From positions 1 to 46,435 of the forward strand of contig JAAYCO010000222.1 in NCBI GenBank assembly GCA_012729725.1: DNA of 46,435 nucleotides. Reading direction: 5' to 3'. A program made the translations under genes and the position numbers. The stretch comes from Planctomycetota bacterium (GTDB lineage Bacteria > Planctomycetota > Phycisphaerae > SM23-33). Within the stretch, counting starts at the first letter, position 1, and every line of letters begins with the position of its first letter. Below, one piece after another: positions 23,601 through 31,526 of this stretch. The notes beneath the pieces are model-generated. The model saw only the letters and a list, made by a program, of their open reading frames with translations, was not told the DNA's origin and searched no databases.

Positions 23601-25227
23601 ATGACATAAGGCTCATCACGAGCCCTTCGCGGTATGGATCGATTGGCGGGTTGGTCACCTGGGCGAACAACTGCTTGAAGTAATCGAACAGAAGCCTGGG
23701 CCGGTCGCTCAACACGGCCAGCGGCGTGTCGGCGCCCATTGAACCCAGCGGCTCGTGGCCGTCACGCGCCATGCAGCCAATGATGACTTCCAGGTCCTCG
23801 GCGGTGTATCCGAAAGCCCTCAGTTGCCTCGTCAATTCCTCATGATGCCGCTCATGCCTGGCCGGGGCGCCAAGAAGGTTGTGCAGCTCTATGCGATTCT
23901 CTTCAAGCCAGCGTCTGTAAGGCTGGCTTCGCGCGGTCATGCTCTTGATTTCATTATCAAGAATCAGCCTGCCCGCTTCGGTATCAACCAGGAACATCTT
24001 GCCGGGCTGAAGCCGCCCCTTGTGCTTGATGTTCTCGGGATCGAACTCTATCACGCCCGCCTCTGAGCTTATGACAACCAGCCCGTCAACGGTGACGACA
24101 TACCTTGCGGGGCGCAGGCCGTTGCGGTCCAGCGTTCCGCCAACGACTTTGCCGTCGGTGAACAGCATCGCTGCCGGGCCATCCCATGGCTCCATGATGG
24201 CTGAGTGGTACTCGTAGAACGCCCGCTTGTCGGTGCTTATGTGGTAGTTAGCGCCGAAGGCCTCGGGAATAAGCATCATCATGGAATGCGACAGACTTCT
24301 GCCGGCCCGAACAAGCAGCTCAAGCGCGTTATCGAAGCATGCCGAGTCGCTGCCTCCGGGCGTCAATACAGGCAAGACATCCGTCAGGTCGTCGCCAAGA
24401 AGCTCGCTTGCCAGGCTCATCTCTCGGGCGGCCATCTGGTTGCGATTGCCGCTGAGGGTGTTTATCTCGCCGTTGTGCGCGATCATGCGGAAAGGCTGGG
24501 CCAGGGACCAACTTGGAAACGTGTTCGTGCTGTAGCGTTGATGCACGATCGCCAGGGGCGACTTGACGCGTTCGTCCATGAGATCGGGATAGTACGCGAA
24601 CAGTTGAGGCGCGAGGAACATGCCCTTGTACACGATCGTCCGGCAGGACATGGAGCAGACGTACAGGGCTTGCGGCGTCTCGGGCAGCATCTGGGCGATA
24701 AGCCTTTGCGCCCTTTTTCTGGCCATGTACAGCTTGCGTTCGAAGGCTTCGCCGCGCAGGCCGCGGGAGTTTATGAAAAGCTGCACTATGCATGGTTCGC
24801 TGCCGCGAGCGAGATCGCCAAGGCAACTGCTGTCGGTTGGAACGTCTCGCTGGCCGATCACGTCCATTTCATAGTGGGCAATCGCCTGCCGCAAGATCGC
24901 CAGCGTTTCCCCGCGAAGCTTGTCATCCCATGGACAGAAGACCATCGCGACAGCGTATTCCCCCGCGCCCGGAAGCGAGAACCCCAGTCTTGACGCCTCC
25001 GCCGCAAAGAAATCGTGAGGCGCCGTAAGCAGAATCCCGGCGCCGTCGCCGGTGGATTCATCGCTGCCGGCGGCCCCGCGATGCTGAAGATTCATCAGCA
25101 CTTCTCTGGCGCGAACGATTATCGAGTGATCGGCCTTGCCCGAAATATTTACAACCGCCCCGATACCGCACGCGTCGTGCTCGTGGCGAGGATCATACAG
25201 GCCTGTTTGCTTAGGATATTCATTCAT
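20683..25227 (-). CDS. gltB: Glutamate synthase large (alpha) subunit
   Basis: The 1514-residue enzyme combines a class II glutaminase domain with an FMN synthase domain and a C-terminal beta-helix. The nucleophile is C20 in HDACGIGAVV, so the first 19 residues are expected to be cleaved off as a propeptide. The 3Fe-4S cysteines are in CVLMRKCHHGACPAG (C-x5-C-x4-C). The FMN/2-oxoglutarate region includes NTGEGGEDPQRY and SGYDGGTGNSPLSS. ATG 25227 fits the family N-terminus; the Shine-Dalgarno AAGAAGG is rather far (12 bases). It is the first gene of the gltBD operon, behind an inverted-repeat operator. It is the main route of ammonia-derived nitrogen into glutamate together with glutamine synthetase. 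Confidence 0.97.
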   Translation of the reverse strand: MNEYPKQTGLYDPRHEHDACGIGAVVNISGKADHSIIVRAREVLMNLQHRGAAGSDESTGDGAGILLTAPHDFFAAEASRLGFSLPGAGEYAVAMVFCPWDDKLRGETLAILRQAIAHYEMDVIGQRDVPTDSSCLGDLARGSEPCIVQLFINSRGLRGEAFERKLYMARKRAQRLIAQMLPETPQALYVCSMSCRTIVYKGMFLAPQLFAYYPDLMDERVKSPLAIVHQRYSTNTFPSWSLAQPFRMIAHNGEINTLSGNRNQMAAREMSLASELLGDDLTDVLPVLTPGGSDSACFDNALELLVRAGRSLSHSMMMLIPEAFGANYHISTDKRAFYEYHSAIMEPWDGPAAMLFTDGKVVGGTLDRNGLRPARYVVTVDGLVVISSEAGVIEFDPENIKHKGRLQPGKMFLVDTEAGRLILDNEIKSMTARSQPYRRWLEENRIELHNLLGAPARHERHHEELTRQLRAFGYTAEDLEVIIGCMARDGHEPLGSMGADTPLAVLSDRPRLLFDYFKQLFAQVTNPPIDPYREGLVMSLMSYTGKQRNLLEEGPGHCRQLKLPHPILTNDNMERLKAAHRADFKVAIVDALFDARADKPGKALERGLDDLLDSCRKAIADGASLLVLSDRNADEGRAAIPSLLAVSAVHHGLLSLRLRGEAGLVVESGEPREVMHFCLLCGFGANAINPYLAMDAISLLRGRGDLSFDVDLDQYVSRYVAAVKKGILKTMSKMGISTLRSYHAAQLFEAVGLDSSFVDKYFTNTISRIGGVGIDAVASEAVAKHSSAFVQGQPRNTLDFGGEYAWRRDGERHLWNPQTVSLLQQAVRTNDERLYMQYAKLINDQSRELSTLRGLFEFKNARPAPIEEVEQAEQIVKRFVTGAMSMGSISKEAHETVAIAMNRLGACSNTGEGGEDPQRYRPGVRDDLNSAIKQVASGRFGVTIEYLANARELQIKMAQGAKPGEGGQLAGLKVTEDIARLRHSMPGVTLISPPPHHDIYSIEDLAQLIHDLKCASPGVKVSVKLVSEAGVGTVAAGVAKGNADEVLISGYDGGTGNSPLSSIKHAGAPWELGLAETQQTLILNGLRDRIVVQADGQMKTGRDVVVAALLGAERFGFGTAALVSLGCVLMRKCHHGACPAGIATQDPRLRSRFAGKPEHLQSFLLFVAQEVRRIMAELGFRRFEDMIGKSDRLSMRAAVDHYKARGLDFGRLLKKVEPQSGKSCRCTGRHEKDLSDHLDWRIIEQAGDVVVTGGRTVVELPIRNVHRTVGAVLSNHIVKLRGPGGLADGTLEVVLRGTAGQSFGAFLAPGVTLRLIGDANDYVGKGLCGGRIVVQAPPTALFNAGENIIAGNTLLYGATSGEAFINGIVGERFAVRNSGATAVVEGVGDHGCEYMTGGTVVILGSTGRNFAAGMSGGVAYVLDEHQLLDTLCNLDMVELESVWRQDDQDLLHRLLEAHAHWTGSRQARRVLDNWPAVTGRFVKIVPTEYRIALERKHADESKRPTQPRQEAHHV

Positions 25228-25282
25228 TGTGTAACACTGCCTTCTTAGTGGATTGTAAATGCGCCGGCCTTCTGCGGTGCGG

Positions 25283-25317
25283 CTAATCGTTTTATAGGAA
25301 CGATTAGTGGTTCTAAT
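25283..25317 (-). promoter_or_regulatory. Inverted-repeat operator over the gltBD promoter
   Basis: A perfect 9-bp inverted repeat, CTAATCGTT at 25283-25291 and AACGATTAG at 25299-25307, is separated by seven bases. On the minus strand a TATAAA -10-like box (25296-25291) lies inside it, 63 bases before the gltB ATG. A third half-site CTAAT follows at 25313-25317, where the -35 box should be; the -35 there is poor. The layout suggests a dimeric regulator that controls glutamate synthase. The regulator is unknown. Confidence 0.6.
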
Positions 25318-25336
25318 GGGCCGCATTTGGCTGCAC

Positions 25337-25365
25337 TTGTAAAACGCGCCTCAGCGGTTCATACT
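25337..25365 (+). promoter_or_regulatory. Promoter of tmk, leaderless type
   Basis: TTGTAA (25337-25342), 17 bases, CATACT (25360-25365), then seven bases to ATG 25373. The spacing is ideal and no Shine-Dalgarno precedes the ATG, so the mRNA probably starts at or beside the start codon. Confidence 0.5.
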
Positions 25366-25372
25366 GTGCGGG

Positions 25373-26041
25373 ATGGAAGACGCGTTTTCGCAAAAACTCC
25401 GTGGACGCTTCATAGTTCTCGACGGCCCGGACGGCTCTGGAAAGAGCACTCAGGTCAGGTTGCTGTCGGCTGCCCTTGTGGCCAAAGGCGTTCGGTGCGT
25501 TGCAGTTCGCGACCCGGGCGGCACAGCCATCGGCGACAAGATAAGGCAGATCCTGCTCGACCGCAGTCACGACGAGATGTCGGTGCAATGCGAATTGATG
25601 CTCTACATGGCCAGCAGAGCCCAGCTTGTTTCGCAGATCATCCGCCCCGCCATCAAAGATGGGCAGTGCGTGCTGAGCGACAGATACGTTTCTTCCACAA
25701 TCGCCTACCAGGGCGCGGGCGGAATACCGCCTGCCGAAGTGAAGGCAGTTGCCGACGTGGCGGTTGGAGGGCTCTGGCCGGACCTGACCATAGTGCTGGA
25801 CCTTCCGCCGGAAGTAGGATTCGAAAGAATCTCCGCCAGGTCCGGCGCCCTTGGGCCGGAGTTTGACAGGATGGAGATGAAGGCCCTTGAGTTTCATCAC
25901 AAGGTTCGCCGTCTTTTTCTTGACCAGGCGGCCCAATCTTCGGATGCATTCAGGGTCATATCCGCCGTGGGCGACGTACAACAGGTGCACCACCGCGTGA
26001 TGGATGCTTTGGAGTTGTGGAGGCCGACGGCGAACAAGTGA
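25373..26041 (+). CDS. tmk: Thymidylate kinase
   Basis: The 222-residue enzyme phosphorylates dTMP to dTDP with ATP. The P-loop is DGPDGSGKST, the nucleobase/LID-adjacent motif is SDRYVSSTIAYQG, and the central motif reads RDPGGT, where most family members have REPGGT. That is a conservative change at a conserved acidic position. The LID region around SARSGALGPEFDRME is short but typical. The gene is leaderless by its promoter and overlaps holB by at least four bases, giving the tmk-holB order seen in many bacteria. Confidence 0.95.
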   Translation: MEDAFSQKLRGRFIVLDGPDGSGKSTQVRLLSAALVAKGVRCVAVRDPGGTAIGDKIRQILLDRSHDEMSVQCELMLYMASRAQLVSQIIRPAIKDGQCVLSDRYVSSTIAYQGAGGIPPAEVKAVADVAVGGLWPDLTIVLDLPPEVGFERISARSGALGPEFDRMEMKALEFHHKVRRLFLDQAAQSSDAFRVISAVGDVQQVHHRVMDALELWRPTANK

Positions 26042-27162
26042 TTGGCTTTAAGGACATTATCGGTCAGGATGAGGCCGTTAATCGCCTGCGATCGGCGATT
26101 CGTCTCGGCCGCCTGCCGCACGCGCTGCTCTTCGGCGGCCCGGTTGGCGTCGGACGTCGCACGCTGGCCGGCGCGCTGGCGGGGGCTGTTCTGTGCCCAA
26201 ACAGCGCCTCTGACGAATCCATCGACGCCTGCGGCCGATGCGAGGATTGCCGCCTTCTGGAATCGGGCAGTCATCCCGACCTGCACATGATTTACAAGGA
26301 ACTGGCTGCCCATCATCCTGAGGCGACGGTTCGTTCCAGCGTGATGCAGGAACTTGGCGTTCCGATCATACGGCACTTTCTGATCTCCGCGGCGATGCAG
26401 TCGCCCACTCGCGGAAAGGGCAAGGTGTTCGTCGTTCAGGAGGCGGAGCTGATGAGCGACGTCGCGCAGAACGCCCTGCTCAAAACGCTTGAGGAGCCTC
26501 CGCCCGGCGTCATAATCATCCTGCTGTGCCAGCGTCCCGAGGAGCTTCTGCCGACAACGCTGAGCCGGTGTTCCATGATTCGCCTGGGCCCTCTGCCGCG
26601 AAATCTTGTAGCGCAGAGGCTTGTGCAGGCAGGCGCTGACGAGCCTCAATCGCGGTTCTGGGCCGATTTCACGATGGGGTCGCTCGGTGAGTCGCTTCGG
26701 CTGGCGGGCAAGGATCTTTACCAGACCAAGATGGAGATCGTGCATCGATTGGCCTCGATGGGCCGGGCCGGGGAAGGCGGGCTTGCGGATGATCTGGCCA
26801 AAACGATGGAAAAGCTCGCCAAGCAGGAGGTCAAGGATGTCAAAGATCGCGACGGCGGCGATCTTTCGGCAAAGCTTGCCAGCCGCAAGTCTCTGGCGGT
26901 TATGCTTCGGCTGATAGCCTGCGCTTACCAGGACGCCATGCGGCTCAAAGGGCAGCCCGAGGGCCAGGATGTTGAACTTGTCAACAGCGACCAGGCGCAG
27001 GACATAGCGGCAATTGCGGCGAAATTCACACAACGGGATCTCGCCGACATAATTGAACAGCTCTCGGAATACGAGCGGCTGCTTTGGCGAAACGTCAGCC
27101 CCAAGCTGGTGTGGGACAACGTCGTGATCACCTGCGCATCCGCAGCGCCGCTGGTTCTCTAG
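26038..27162 (+). CDS. holB: DNA polymerase III delta-prime subunit, clamp loader
   Basis: The 374-residue AAA+ protein begins with IGFKDIIGQDEAVNRL, typical of clamp-loader subunits that load the sliding clamp on DNA. The zinc module has ACGRCEDC after an earlier Cys (LCPNS). The P-loop position reads GGPVGVGRRT, with Arg in place of the catalytic Lys, so ATP hydrolysis by this subunit is unlikely, as known for delta-prime in E. coli. The sensor region has TLSRCSMIRL, the SRC arginine-finger motif. I chose GTG 26038 (GTGA overlap with the tmk stop). GTG 26017 in the same frame would add seven residues. A central Lys-rich insert lies near residues 225-275. Confidence 0.9.
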   Translation: MIGFKDIIGQDEAVNRLRSAIRLGRLPHALLFGGPVGVGRRTLAGALAGAVLCPNSASDESIDACGRCEDCRLLESGSHPDLHMIYKELAAHHPEATVRSSVMQELGVPIIRHFLISAAMQSPTRGKGKVFVVQEAELMSDVAQNALLKTLEEPPPGVIIILLCQRPEELLPTTLSRCSMIRLGPLPRNLVAQRLVQAGADEPQSRFWADFTMGSLGESLRLAGKDLYQTKMEIVHRLASMGRAGEGGLADDLAKTMEKLAKQEVKDVKDRDGGDLSAKLASRKSLAVMLRLIACAYQDAMRLKGQPEGQDVELVNSDQAQDIAAIAAKFTQRDLADIIEQLSEYERLLWRNVSPKLVWDNVVITCASAAPLVL

Positions 27163-27172
27163 GCGCGCCCTT

Positions 27173-27514
27173 TCACTTCTTGGGGGGCAGAAGCTGGATG
27201 CTCGCAAGCGCAGTGGCGATGTCTTTGTGAAACTCGAATATTTTGTCCAGCCCGGTCACCAGGAAAACGCTCCACACCTGTGAACTGGCTTCGCACAGCA
27301 CCAGGCGGCGCGAGAGCGCCATCATTTTCTTCCTGAGTCTTAGCAGCCTGGCCACGTTGGAGCTGTTAATGAATCCGACGGATGCGAAATTCAGGACTAC
27401 ATCCGTTGGCTTTGCCTCTATGTTGTCAGTCAGTGTCGCCAGATCGTCGGTAAAGGCAGGGTCATCAGACAGATCGACAACCTGAATTGAATCCGACCAT
27501 TGCTGGATTGACAT
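27173..27514 (-). CDS. STAS-domain protein (anti-sigma factor antagonist type)
   Basis: The 113-residue product is a single STAS domain. The conserved central strand and helix VVLNFASVGFINSSNVARLL carry S51/S52, where SpoIIAA/RsbV-type proteins are phosphorylated by a partner kinase. Such proteins work in partner-switching circuits that release a sigma factor or another target. No RsbW-like kinase or phosphatase gene is adjacent. AAGGAG six bases before ATG 27514 and a good promoter upstream show it is an independent unit. It ends ten bases from holB, convergent. Confidence 0.88.
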   Translation of the reverse strand: MSIQQWSDSIQVVDLSDDPAFTDDLATLTDNIEAKPTDVVLNFASVGFINSSNVARLLRLRKKMMALSRRLVLCEASSQVWSVFLVTGLDKIFEFHKDIATALASIQLLPPKK

Positions 27515-27543
27515 GGCTGGCTCCTTAATGAATGCCTGAGCAC

Positions 27544-27572
27544 AAGATAATGGCTGGGGCCCAAGCGGTCAA
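27544..27572 (-). promoter_or_regulatory. Promoter of the STAS gene
   Basis: The minus strand reads TTGACC (27572-27567), 17 bases, TATCTT (27549-27544). The leader would be about 25 bases and includes the AAGGAG ribosome binding site. Confidence 0.55.
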
Positions 27573-27590
27573 GGCCGCACAACCGCTCCG

Positions 27591-28583
27591 CTACCTGCTG
27601 CGGTAGATCATGTCATGGGGAACGCCGAGTGAAGCGACAGCGGGAGAAATGAGCTCATAGAACCGTCCCCCGTCCGTATGGTAACCCGCTGTCGGGGCAA
27701 TGCCAGGAACCTTCGCCGCCCACCATTTGTTGAGCAGCATCATCCAAAGCTCTCGCAGGTACTTCGCAAGCATGCTCGCCAGGGCCACGGGAAGATGCAG
27801 ATTCTCGGCACCGACGGAGAAGGTTACTTCGATGACTGTTTCGCCGCGTCTTATCCTGTACGCACTGAAGGTGTCGCTTTCGTCGAGTATCTTGAACTCG
27901 CAGCCGTCGAACAACCGCTCCAGCGCCGGCAGATAATGCTCTCTGCCCCCCTGCCTGTCGACGTTAATGATCATGTTCATGCCCGCAAAACGCGTGGCCA
28001 GGCGAGAAAGCAGCCGGGATGTGATATCGAGCATCGTGGTGCTCTTGTTGTTGGTTCGGCGCACAAGGCTGTTGAACTCGCCTTCGAAGACAGTCTGGGC
28101 CTCAAGCAATTCCAGCGATATGCCCGTGCGCTTCATCGTTGACGATACAGCGTTGGAGATTAAGGCAAGATCCATCGCGCCGGCATGCACCGGCAGTTCG
28201 ATGTCATCCTGGTACCACTGGTAGCTGGTTCGATGCTCTATCGCGGCTGGGCACACATGATGCAGCAGCTCAGTGAAGTTGCGTGCTTCTTTCCCTGCCG
28301 ATCGCAGGAGCGCCAGCACACCGCGTTCGAGGCGCTGCAAGCCCTTGGGATCCTTCAGGCCGCCGTAAAGCTTCTTGCTGTCGCCTATGGCAAGGGTGGC
28401 GGCCTTTTTCGAAACCTTTCTTGTGACGGTTCCAGACAGCATCTTCCACATCGAAGCGCGGGCGGCGTGCGCCGGCGCCGCAAAGGCGCTTGCGCACACA
28501 AGAAGCGGGCCAAGAACCGGGCCGAATCCGGCTTCGTCGACACCAGCAACGATAATAGGTTTGTCCGACGGCACTCGAATCAC
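27591..28583 (-). CDS. Divergent RNase HII-like protein
   Basis: The product (about 330 residues from GTG 28583) carries the RNase HII frame: VDEAGFGPVLGPL (D16, E17), GDSKKLY, NVDRQGG, and ALASMLAKYLRELW, aligning with the AASIxAKxxRD motif but with Glu for the last Asp. RNase HII cuts RNA in DNA-RNA hybrids and single ribonucleotides in DNA. Two features are unusual. The GRG motif that reads the ribonucleotide-DNA junction is GFG, and about 100 extra residues lie between DSKKL and NVDR. Length is far above the usual 200. The start is uncertain: GTG 28583 and 28574 are possible and the Shine-Dalgarno is far. It may be a distinct family. Confidence 0.7.
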   Translation of the reverse strand: MIRVPSDKPIIVAGVDEAGFGPVLGPLLVCASAFAAPAHAARASMWKMLSGTVTRKVSKKAATLAIGDSKKLYGGLKDPKGLQRLERGVLALLRSAGKEARNFTELLHHVCPAAIEHRTSYQWYQDDIELPVHAGAMDLALISNAVSSTMKRTGISLELLEAQTVFEGEFNSLVRRTNNKSTTMLDITSRLLSRLATRFAGMNMIINVDRQGGREHYLPALERLFDGCEFKILDESDTFSAYRIRRGETVIEVTFSVGAENLHLPVALASMLAKYLRELWMMLLNKWWAAKVPGIAPTAGYHTDGGRFYELISPAVASLGVPHDMIYRSR

Positions 28584-28717
28584 AGTACATGCCAGGCTCC
28601 CCCCGATCAAGCACAACAGGCGCGATTGGCAATCTCCGTCATGAAACAACAGGCATTTGCCGATATAATTCGCAATACGTTCTATTCTGCGCAGACATCG
28701 TAAGATTCGGAGACACA

Positions 28718-29791
28718 ATGCGATACGCAGTCATCATGGCCGGGGGCGCCGGAACAAGACTCTGGCCTTTGAGCAGACTGAAGCGACCTAAGCAGCTTAT
28801 TCCGCTCCTGGGCAAGAAGAGTCTATTGGAACTGGCCGTGGAACGCCTCGACGGCCTGTTTGACAAGCAGAACATCTGGATCATCACCAGCGCCCAGTAT
28901 GCTGACGAGATCAGGGCCGCTCTTGGCCAGCTTCCTGCCGCCAACATCATCGGCGAACCGGAAGGCAGAGACACGGCCAGCGCTATAGCCCTGTCGGTTG
29001 AGCTTCTTGGCGCGAAAGACCCGCAGGCGGAGATCGCCGTTTTCAGCGCCGACCACATAATCCGGCCAGTGGATTGTTTTGGCCAGGCAGTCACCGCTGC
29101 GTTCGGGGCGATCAACGAGAATCCTGATGCGCTGGTGACGTTCGGCATTCGCCCCACCTGGCCGCACACCGGACTGGGCTACATCCAGTGCGGAAAGGCC
29201 GTTGCCCAAACGGTGCGCGAGGTGCTGGGCTTCAAGGAAAAACCGGACCACCAGACCGCGCGCAGATACGTCGAAAGCGGCGAGCATTTCTGGAACAGCG
29301 GAATGTTCGTGTGGAAGTTGCAGGCCATAGCCAAGGCCCTCGACGATTATCTGCCGGACACGCGACGGAAGCTTTCGCCCGTCGGGCAGGCTGTCAAGAA
29401 TGACCAGGACATTCAACCTCTGCTTGAGAAGATATACCCCACGCTGGAGAAGATCAGCATCGACTTCGCCGTGATGGAAAAGGCGAAGAAGGTGATGATG
29501 GTCGAACTTAAGTGCGAATGGCTCGACGTGGGCTCATGGCCTTCGCTTGAAGAGGTCAGCGACCTGGACGAATCAGGAAACGTCGTCCTGGCCGAGAAGG
29601 CCATCCTGCTGGACAGCCTGCGCAACGTCGTGGTCAGCGAAGACAGCCACCTGCTTGCAGTTCTTGGCGTTGATGATTGCATCGTGGTGCATTCAAAGGA
29701 TGCGACGCTCGTGTGCAACAAGTCCGAGTCGCAGCGGCTGAAGGATCTCGTCAGCCTGATCGCCCGGCAGTACGGGCCGAACTACGTATGA
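28718..29791 (+). CDS. manC: Mannose-1-phosphate guanylyltransferase
   Basis: The 357-residue nucleotidyltransferase makes GDP-mannose from mannose 1-phosphate and GTP. The signature is IMAGGAGTRLWPLSRLKRPKQ at the N-terminus. Others are EPEGRDTASAI, FKEKPD, FWNSGMFVW and WLDVGSWPSL. It lacks the C-terminal phosphomannose isomerase domain of bifunctional proteins. GGAG seven bases before ATG 28718 supports the start. The stop overlaps ruvX by four bases (ATGA), so the two are translated together. GDP-mannose would feed glycan synthesis, such as that of the GT4-like enzyme at 1138 or others. The symbol is used for the activity, and the gene could be named otherwise. Confidence 0.92.
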   Translation: MRYAVIMAGGAGTRLWPLSRLKRPKQLIPLLGKKSLLELAVERLDGLFDKQNIWIITSAQYADEIRAALGQLPAANIIGEPEGRDTASAIALSVELLGAKDPQAEIAVFSADHIIRPVDCFGQAVTAAFGAINENPDALVTFGIRPTWPHTGLGYIQCGKAVAQTVREVLGFKEKPDHQTARRYVESGEHFWNSGMFVWKLQAIAKALDDYLPDTRRKLSPVGQAVKNDQDIQPLLEKIYPTLEKISIDFAVMEKAKKVMMVELKCEWLDVGSWPSLEEVSDLDESGNVVLAEKAILLDSLRNVVVSEDSHLLAVLGVDDCIVVHSKDATLVCNKSESQRLKDLVSLIARQYGPNYV

Positions 29792-30246
29792 CGGGACGAC
29801 AGGCGGCACGTTGGCTGGCGATAGATCCCGGCGATAAGCGCATCGGCGTTGCCGCCGGGTCGATGCCAGAGGGCCTGGCCGGGCCGGTTGATGTAGTGGA
29901 CGCCAAGCCCTTCGATAAGGCCGTCGCCAGAATCATCCAATTGGCGGCGGAATACGGCGCTCAAGGCATCGTGGTCGGCTGGCCGCTGAACATGGACGAC
30001 ACCGAAGGCCCACAGGCGCTCGACGCTCGAAAACTCGCCCAAACCATCGCTTGGGCCTGCGATCTTGATGTCCGCCTTTGGGATGAACGTTTAAGCAGTT
30101 TCACGGCGGATCAAGCCCTCAAGGGCACTCTTACCCGCCAGAAGCGCCGCGCCAGGCAGGATGCACTCGCCGCGGCGGCAATTCTTCAGGATTTCTTCGC
30201 AAGGAACGGCGCGGCGACGGCAGAGAGAATCGCCAAGCCCCGCTGA
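29788..30246 (+). CDS. ruvX: Holliday junction resolvase-like YqgF/RuvX protein
   Basis: The 152-residue RNase H-fold protein has AIDPGDKRIGVAAG, VVGWPLNMDD, LWDERLSSFTA and RQDALAAAAIL, the four conserved blocks with catalytic acidic residues. YqgF in E. coli processes the 5' end of pre-16S rRNA and is also described as a putative Holliday junction resolvase. ATG 29788 overlaps the stop of the guanylyltransferase (ATGA), which fixes the start and rejects a longer upstream frame. Confidence 0.9.
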   Translation: MTGRQAARWLAIDPGDKRIGVAAGSMPEGLAGPVDVVDAKPFDKAVARIIQLAAEYGAQGIVVGWPLNMDDTEGPQALDARKLAQTIAWACDLDVRLWDERLSSFTADQALKGTLTRQKRRARQDALAAAAILQDFFARNGAATAERIAKPR

Positions 30247-30314
30247 ATCCGTTCAGGTTTTTGGCCCAACGTCCGATAAATACCTTGTTGGCTAGCGCCG
30301 GACGGAGTCTTTCA

Positions 30315-30566
30315 GTGGACAAAAACCAAATATGCCTGTCGCGAGGCGACGTGACCTACGTGTTTCGGTATGCGCAGGGCGGCGAAAAGCTGCTCCTCCA
30401 GGAGCTTGTCGAAATGGTCGAGAGCAACCGCTTCGGCCTGACATGGAGAGACGCGGCCAGCATCAGCCAGAAGCTTGTTCAGCAATCCGTCAGCAGGCTG
30501 GCAAGCAAAAGCAACGCCATGAAGGCCAGGGACGGCCAGTGCTTCAACTCGCAATACCCGCTGTAA
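30315..30566 (+). CDS. Small protein of unknown function
   Basis: The 83-residue product from GTG 30315 is set by GGAG seven bases upstream. It reads as a short beta start (ICLSRGDVTYVFRYAQGG) followed by helices (KLLLQELVEMVESNRFGLTWRDAASISQKLVQQSVSRL). It resembles a small regulatory or nucleic-acid-binding protein, but I recognise no family. It lies between ruvX and the recombinase gene, overlapping the latter by 28 bases, so co-expression is likely. An in-frame upstream ATG at 30261 would add 18 residues but lacks a ribosome site. Confidence 0.6.
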   Translation: MDKNQICLSRGDVTYVFRYAQGGEKLLLQELVEMVESNRFGLTWRDAASISQKLVQQSVSRLASKSNAMKARDGQCFNSQYPL

Positions 30567-31513
30567 AAGCCTTTCTGGATCATCTGGAAGCGGAACGAAA
30601 TTTCTCCGCTCATACGGTCAGGTCGTATCAGGCCGACCTATGCCAGTTCTGCCGCTACCTCAGCGCCTCTCAAGGGCGCGATCCCAGCGCTGATCTGCCC
30701 GCGCCGGACGAACTGCCCGAGCCCGACGCCCTGCCATACGATTCGCTGGAGAAGATGCTGTTGGATGCGTCGCCGACGGACATCCGCGGCTACCTGGCCA
30801 TGATGACCGGCCACGGCTACAAGAAGTGCACCATCGCGCGTAGGTTGGCCACGTTGCGCAGCTTCTACAGGCACATGGTCAGGCGAGGCTCGCTGGAATC
30901 GTCGCCAGTCAGCGTGATCCGAACGCCCAGGCAGGACAAGCGCCTGCCGAAATGCCTTGGCCAGTCGCAGATCGACAATCTTCTGTCGGCGCCGGATGCA
31001 ACCACCCTGCTCGGCGCGCGAGACAGGGCCATTCTTGAAACAATCTACTCGGCGGGGCTGAGAATCAGCGAATTGGTGGCCCTGGACATAGAAGATCTCG
31101 ACGAATTCGGAGGGGTCGTCCGAATCGAGGGCAAGGGCAGGAAAGAGCGCCTCGCGCCGCTGGGATCGAAGGCACTCGAGGCCATAGAATCATATATGAA
31201 CATACGGCGTCGCGAGGTCGGGCCGTGCAGGCTTGGGCCGTTGTTCATCAACAAGCACCACAAGCGGCTGAGCGACCGCAGCATCCGCCGCCATCTGGAC
31301 AAGTACCTCGTCCAGGCGGGCATTCCCATACATGCAAGCCCGCACACCTTGCGGCACAGCTTCGCAACGCACATGCTCAACGCAGGCGCCGATCTTCGAA
31401 GCGTCCAGGAATTGCTGGGCCACGCGAGCCTCTCGACAACGCAGATTTACACGCACCTGACAACCACCAGGCTCAAGCAGGTGTACGAGAAGGCTCACCC
31501 GATGGCGAAGTAG
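30539..31513 (+). CDS. Tyrosine recombinase XerC/XerD-like
   Basis: The 324-residue integrase has an N-terminal SAM-like DNA-binding domain (AVKAFLDHLEAERNFSAHTVRSY) and a complete catalytic set: R175 (GLRISEL), K202 (GKGRKERL), H269 and R272 (SPHTLRHS), H295 (LGHASLS) and nucleophile Y304 (TQIYTHL). Xer proteins resolve chromosome dimers at dif. The housekeeping context and the absence of flanking mobile-element signs favour that over a phage integrase. A Pro/Asp-rich insert near 44-72 in the N-terminal domain is unusual. GTG 30539 is inferred from the domain start, with GGG seven bases before; the upstream frame is not homologous. Confidence 0.9.
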   Translation: MLQLAIPAVKAFLDHLEAERNFSAHTVRSYQADLCQFCRYLSASQGRDPSADLPAPDELPEPDALPYDSLEKMLLDASPTDIRGYLAMMTGHGYKKCTIARRLATLRSFYRHMVRRGSLESSPVSVIRTPRQDKRLPKCLGQSQIDNLLSAPDATTLLGARDRAILETIYSAGLRISELVALDIEDLDEFGGVVRIEGKGRKERLAPLGSKALEAIESYMNIRRREVGPCRLGPLFINKHHKRLSDRSIRRHLDKYLVQAGIPIHASPHTLRHSFATHMLNAGADLRSVQELLGHASLSTTQIYTHLTTTRLKQVYEKAHPMAK

Positions 31514-31526
31514 CGGCTGCGGTGGC

